Source: an uncultured Actinomycetes bacterium
GTDB lineage: Bacteria > Actinomycetota > Acidimicrobiia > Acidimicrobiales > Microtrichaceae
Length of the DNA stretch: 7,477 bases
Direction: 5' to 3'
NCBI GenBank assembly: GCA_903953195.1
Contig: CAJBIS010000214.1
Span: 1-7,477, forward strand
The stretch's first letter is position 1; every line of letters begins with the position of its first letter. The position numbers and the translations under genes were made by a program. Below, piece after piece: positions 6,162 through 7,477 of this stretch. The notes beneath the pieces are model-generated. The model worked only from the letters and a program-made list of their open reading frames with translations. It did no database searches and was not told the DNA's origin.

Positions 6162-6180
6162 CGCCGGACCGAATCCGGCG
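6162..6180. repeat. Perfect inverted repeat upstream of the FUSC gene
   Basis: CGCCGGA, a five-base spacer (ccgaa), TCCGGCG: a perfect 7-bp palindrome 26 bases before the GTG at 6135 on the minus strand. It could be an operator for an unknown regulator or an RNA stem. The GC-rich base composition makes chance palindromes fairly common, so function is unproven. Confidence 0.35.
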
Positions 6181-6257
6181 CGTCCAATCATTCGACGGCG
6201 CCGACCGACGTCAGGGACTGCTGCACGATCCGGTGACACCTGCTCTGTCGTGCCGAG

Positions 6258-6299
6258 TGGAGCCCGAGAGGAGAACCGAACTCCTGACCTGCTCATGAG
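6258..6299 (-). pseudogene. tRNA-like 3' half (possible tRNA relic or old attachment site)
   Basis: Read on the minus strand: an anticodon-loop-like CTCATGA at 6299-6293 (last base read as 6293), a short GC, a variable-loop-like AGGTC (6290-6286), a T arm of AGGAG-TTCGGTT-CTCCT (6285-6269: 5-bp stem, 7-base loop starting TTC), then CTCGGGC, a T and an encoded CCA (6268-6258). The order and spacing from the variable loop to CCA are those of a tRNA. No matching acceptor 5' strand or D arm is visible upstream, and the T loop has G where tRNAs have the near-invariant A58. So this is not a working tRNA. A tRNA 3' half left by integration or by decay fits best. The region from 6136 to 6402 otherwise holds only the inverted repeat at 6162-6180 and no gene. 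Confidence 0.4.
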
Positions 6300-6402
6300 G
6301 AGTGAAGGGCTCGAACCGGTTGGATCACGTGCGGCCAGGGGATGTACGGAATCCGCGGTCAGCCGAAGCGCACAGTTCGAGCACAGTCCTCGAGCGTGCC
6401 CA

Positions 6403-7476
6403 TCACGTTCGGTCGATCAACTCATTGGTCTCCGGCGCCTCGGCGGCCCGAGCCGGCAGATAGATCGCGGCAGCGACGGCACCGAGCAGTGTGGCGACTG
6501 CGACCACCCGGCAGCCAGCGCGGAGCCCGTCGATGAACGACGCAACCGCTGCGTCGAGCACGACCTGTTGCGCACCTTCTGGTGCACGTTCGGCAACGGC
6601 GGCCGCCGCCTGGACGGACTCCCGGGCCGCGTCGAGCGCCGAGGTCGGGATGGGGAGTCCACCGAGCAGCTCGACGAGCTTGGGGCCGTAGACGGAGCTG
6701 AAGACGGAGCCGACGACGGCGACACCGAGCGTTCCGCCGAGTTCCCGCGTGGTGTCGTTCATGGCGGACCCGACACCGGCCTTCTCCTTGGGGAGCGACC
6801 CGAGGATCGCGTCTGTCGTGGGGGCGGTCGTGGCGGTCAGACCGGCGGCGATGAACACCATGCCCAGCACCACCGGCCCCCAGTACGCCGTGGTGGCGGT
6901 GTACGTCGACGCGATCCAGAACCCGGTCGACATGGAGAGCAGCCCGCACGTGACCACCGCCTTCGTGCCGAAGCGGATTGCGAGCCGGGCGGCCAGCGGC
7001 GCCATGACGCCGGCGGCGACCGCAAAGGGGAGCGTGTGCACGCCGGCCGACAGGGTCGAGTAGCCGCGGACGAACTGGAAGTACTGGGTGATCAGGAAGA
7101 TGAACCCGAACAGGCCGAAGAACGCGATGGCCACCGCAGCGCTCGCGGCGGAGAAGCGCGCGATCTTGAACACCCGCACGTCGAGCATCGGGTCGGTACG
7201 GCGGAGCTCCCAGCCGATAAACGCAGCGAGCAGCACGGCCGAGACGACGAACCCGCCGACGGTCTCGGCGGACCCCCATCCGTGCCGGGGCGCCTCGATG
7301 ACGGTGAACACGAGCAGGACGATCGCCGCGATGGAGAGCACCAGGCCGAGCGGGTCGAGCCGGCCGGCCTCGGGGTCGCGGGTCCGCGGGATCAGCCGCC
7401 AGCCGAGGACGAGCGAGGCTGTGACGATCGGCAGGTTCACCAGGAAGATCGAGCCCCACCAGAAGTGCTCGAGCAG
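6403..7476 (-). CDS. DHA2/EmrB-QacA-type MFS drug exporter, C-terminal 357 residues (5' end outside window)
   Basis: A proton-driven multidrug-type exporter of the 14-helix DHA2 family; substrate unknown. The frame runs to the right edge, so the N-terminal part, including the motif A loop and first helices, is missing. The visible part begins LLEHFWWGSIFLVNLPI, the usual W..IFL.NLP segment after helix 6 of DHA2 proteins. A short GTG start inside this segment (7440) is not the real start. Then come a Pro/Arg loop with DPLG, helices ending EAPRHGWGS, a polar link (ELRRTDPMLDVRVFK), and GVGSAMNDTTRELGGTLGVA, a late-half hallmark of the EmrB/QacA group. A long Ala/Glu-rich loop (SALDAARESVQAAAAV...) precedes the last helix, and a short polar tail ends the protein. 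It lies upstream of the FUSC gene on the same strand, separated by a tRNA-like relic. Confidence 0.88.
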   Translation of the reverse strand: MLEHFWWGSIFLVNLPIVTASLVLGWRLIPRTRDPEAGRLDPLGLVLSIAAIVLLVFTVIEAPRHGWGSAETVGGFVVSAVLLAAFIGWELRRTDPMLDVRVFKIARFSAASAAVAIAFFGLFGFIFLITQYFQFVRGYSTLSAGVHTLPFAVAAGVMAPLAARLAIRFGTKAVVTCGLLSMSTGFWIASTYTATTAYWGPVVLGMVFIAAGLTATTAPTTDAILGSLPKEKAGVGSAMNDTTRELGGTLGVAVVGSVFSSVYGPKLVELLGGLPIPTSALDAARESVQAAAAVAERAPEGAQQVVLDAAVASFIDGLRAGCRVVAVATLLGAVAAAIYLPARAAEAPETNELIDRT

Positions 7477-7477
7477 C

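Noticed and set aside
4739..6187. A 482-codon minus-strand frame overlapping the FUSC gene, with Arg/His-rich runs
   Set aside because: It is the same strand in a shifted frame. It lacks membrane segments and is extremely Arg, Ala and His rich, as expected of an out-of-frame reading of the FUSC gene.
6307..6330. A second T-loop-like sequence (GGTTCGAGCCC on the minus strand)
   Set aside because: It has no 5-bp stem around a 7-base loop and no acceptor strand or CCA after it, so it is probably chance, or part of the outer inverted repeat.
6368..6400. A short direct repeat GCACAGT near the MFS stop
   Set aside because: It has only two imperfect short copies, no hairpin with a T-run, and no context to suggest a function.
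6422..7459. A 345-codon frame on the minus strand overlapping the MFS gene
   Set aside because: It is a frame-shifted shadow rich in Arg and Pro without hydrophobic helices; the neighbouring frame gives a clear DHA2 transporter.

Overview
The window is very GC-rich. Third codon positions are almost all G or C, GTG starts are common, and at least one gene appears to be leaderless. With a lipoprotein-type Tat-exported phosphatase pair and TetR/desaturase and DHA2 exporter genes, this suggests a high-GC actinobacterium. The style (TANNNT hexamer directly before a GTG start) would fit the Acidimicrobiia or their relatives. That placement is inference; no rRNA or intact tRNA is present to confirm it.

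Layout, left to right: (1) about 145 bases that are probably the 3' end of an unrecognised plus-strand gene. (2) A plus-strand pair of secreted phosphatases, a PhoD-type alkaline phosphatase (241-1719) and a short PhoX/DUF839-type phosphatase (1793-2953). Each has an N-terminal twin-arginine plus lipobox signal, and each is preceded by an 11-bp-phased GTTC repeat resembling the actinobacterial PHO box. A perfect hairpin sits on the phoX-like stop codon. (3) A divergent pair: a TetR-family repressor on the minus strand (3111-3728) and a membrane fatty acid desaturase on the plus strand (3807-4847). The 78-base gap between them carries three CGTAGGT direct repeats at an exact 15-base period plus one inverted half-site. 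(4) Two minus-strand membrane transporter genes: a FUSC-family protein (4924-6135) and the C-terminal part of a DHA2/EmrB-type MFS exporter that runs off the right edge (6403-7476). The 267-base gap between these two holds what looks like the 3' half of a tRNA gene and a stem-loop.

How the genes may work together: the phosphatase pair looks like a phosphate-scavenging module, probably under PhoP-type control. The TetR/desaturase pair looks like a self-contained lipid-unsaturation switch. The FUSC and MFS genes are export-type membrane proteins with no visible functional link to the rest.

I do not see a clearly new multi-gene system, CRISPR array, insertion sequence or toxin-antitoxin module. 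The items most worth checking are the 15-base operator array, the PHO-box-like arrays before both phosphatases, and the tRNA 3'-half relic.
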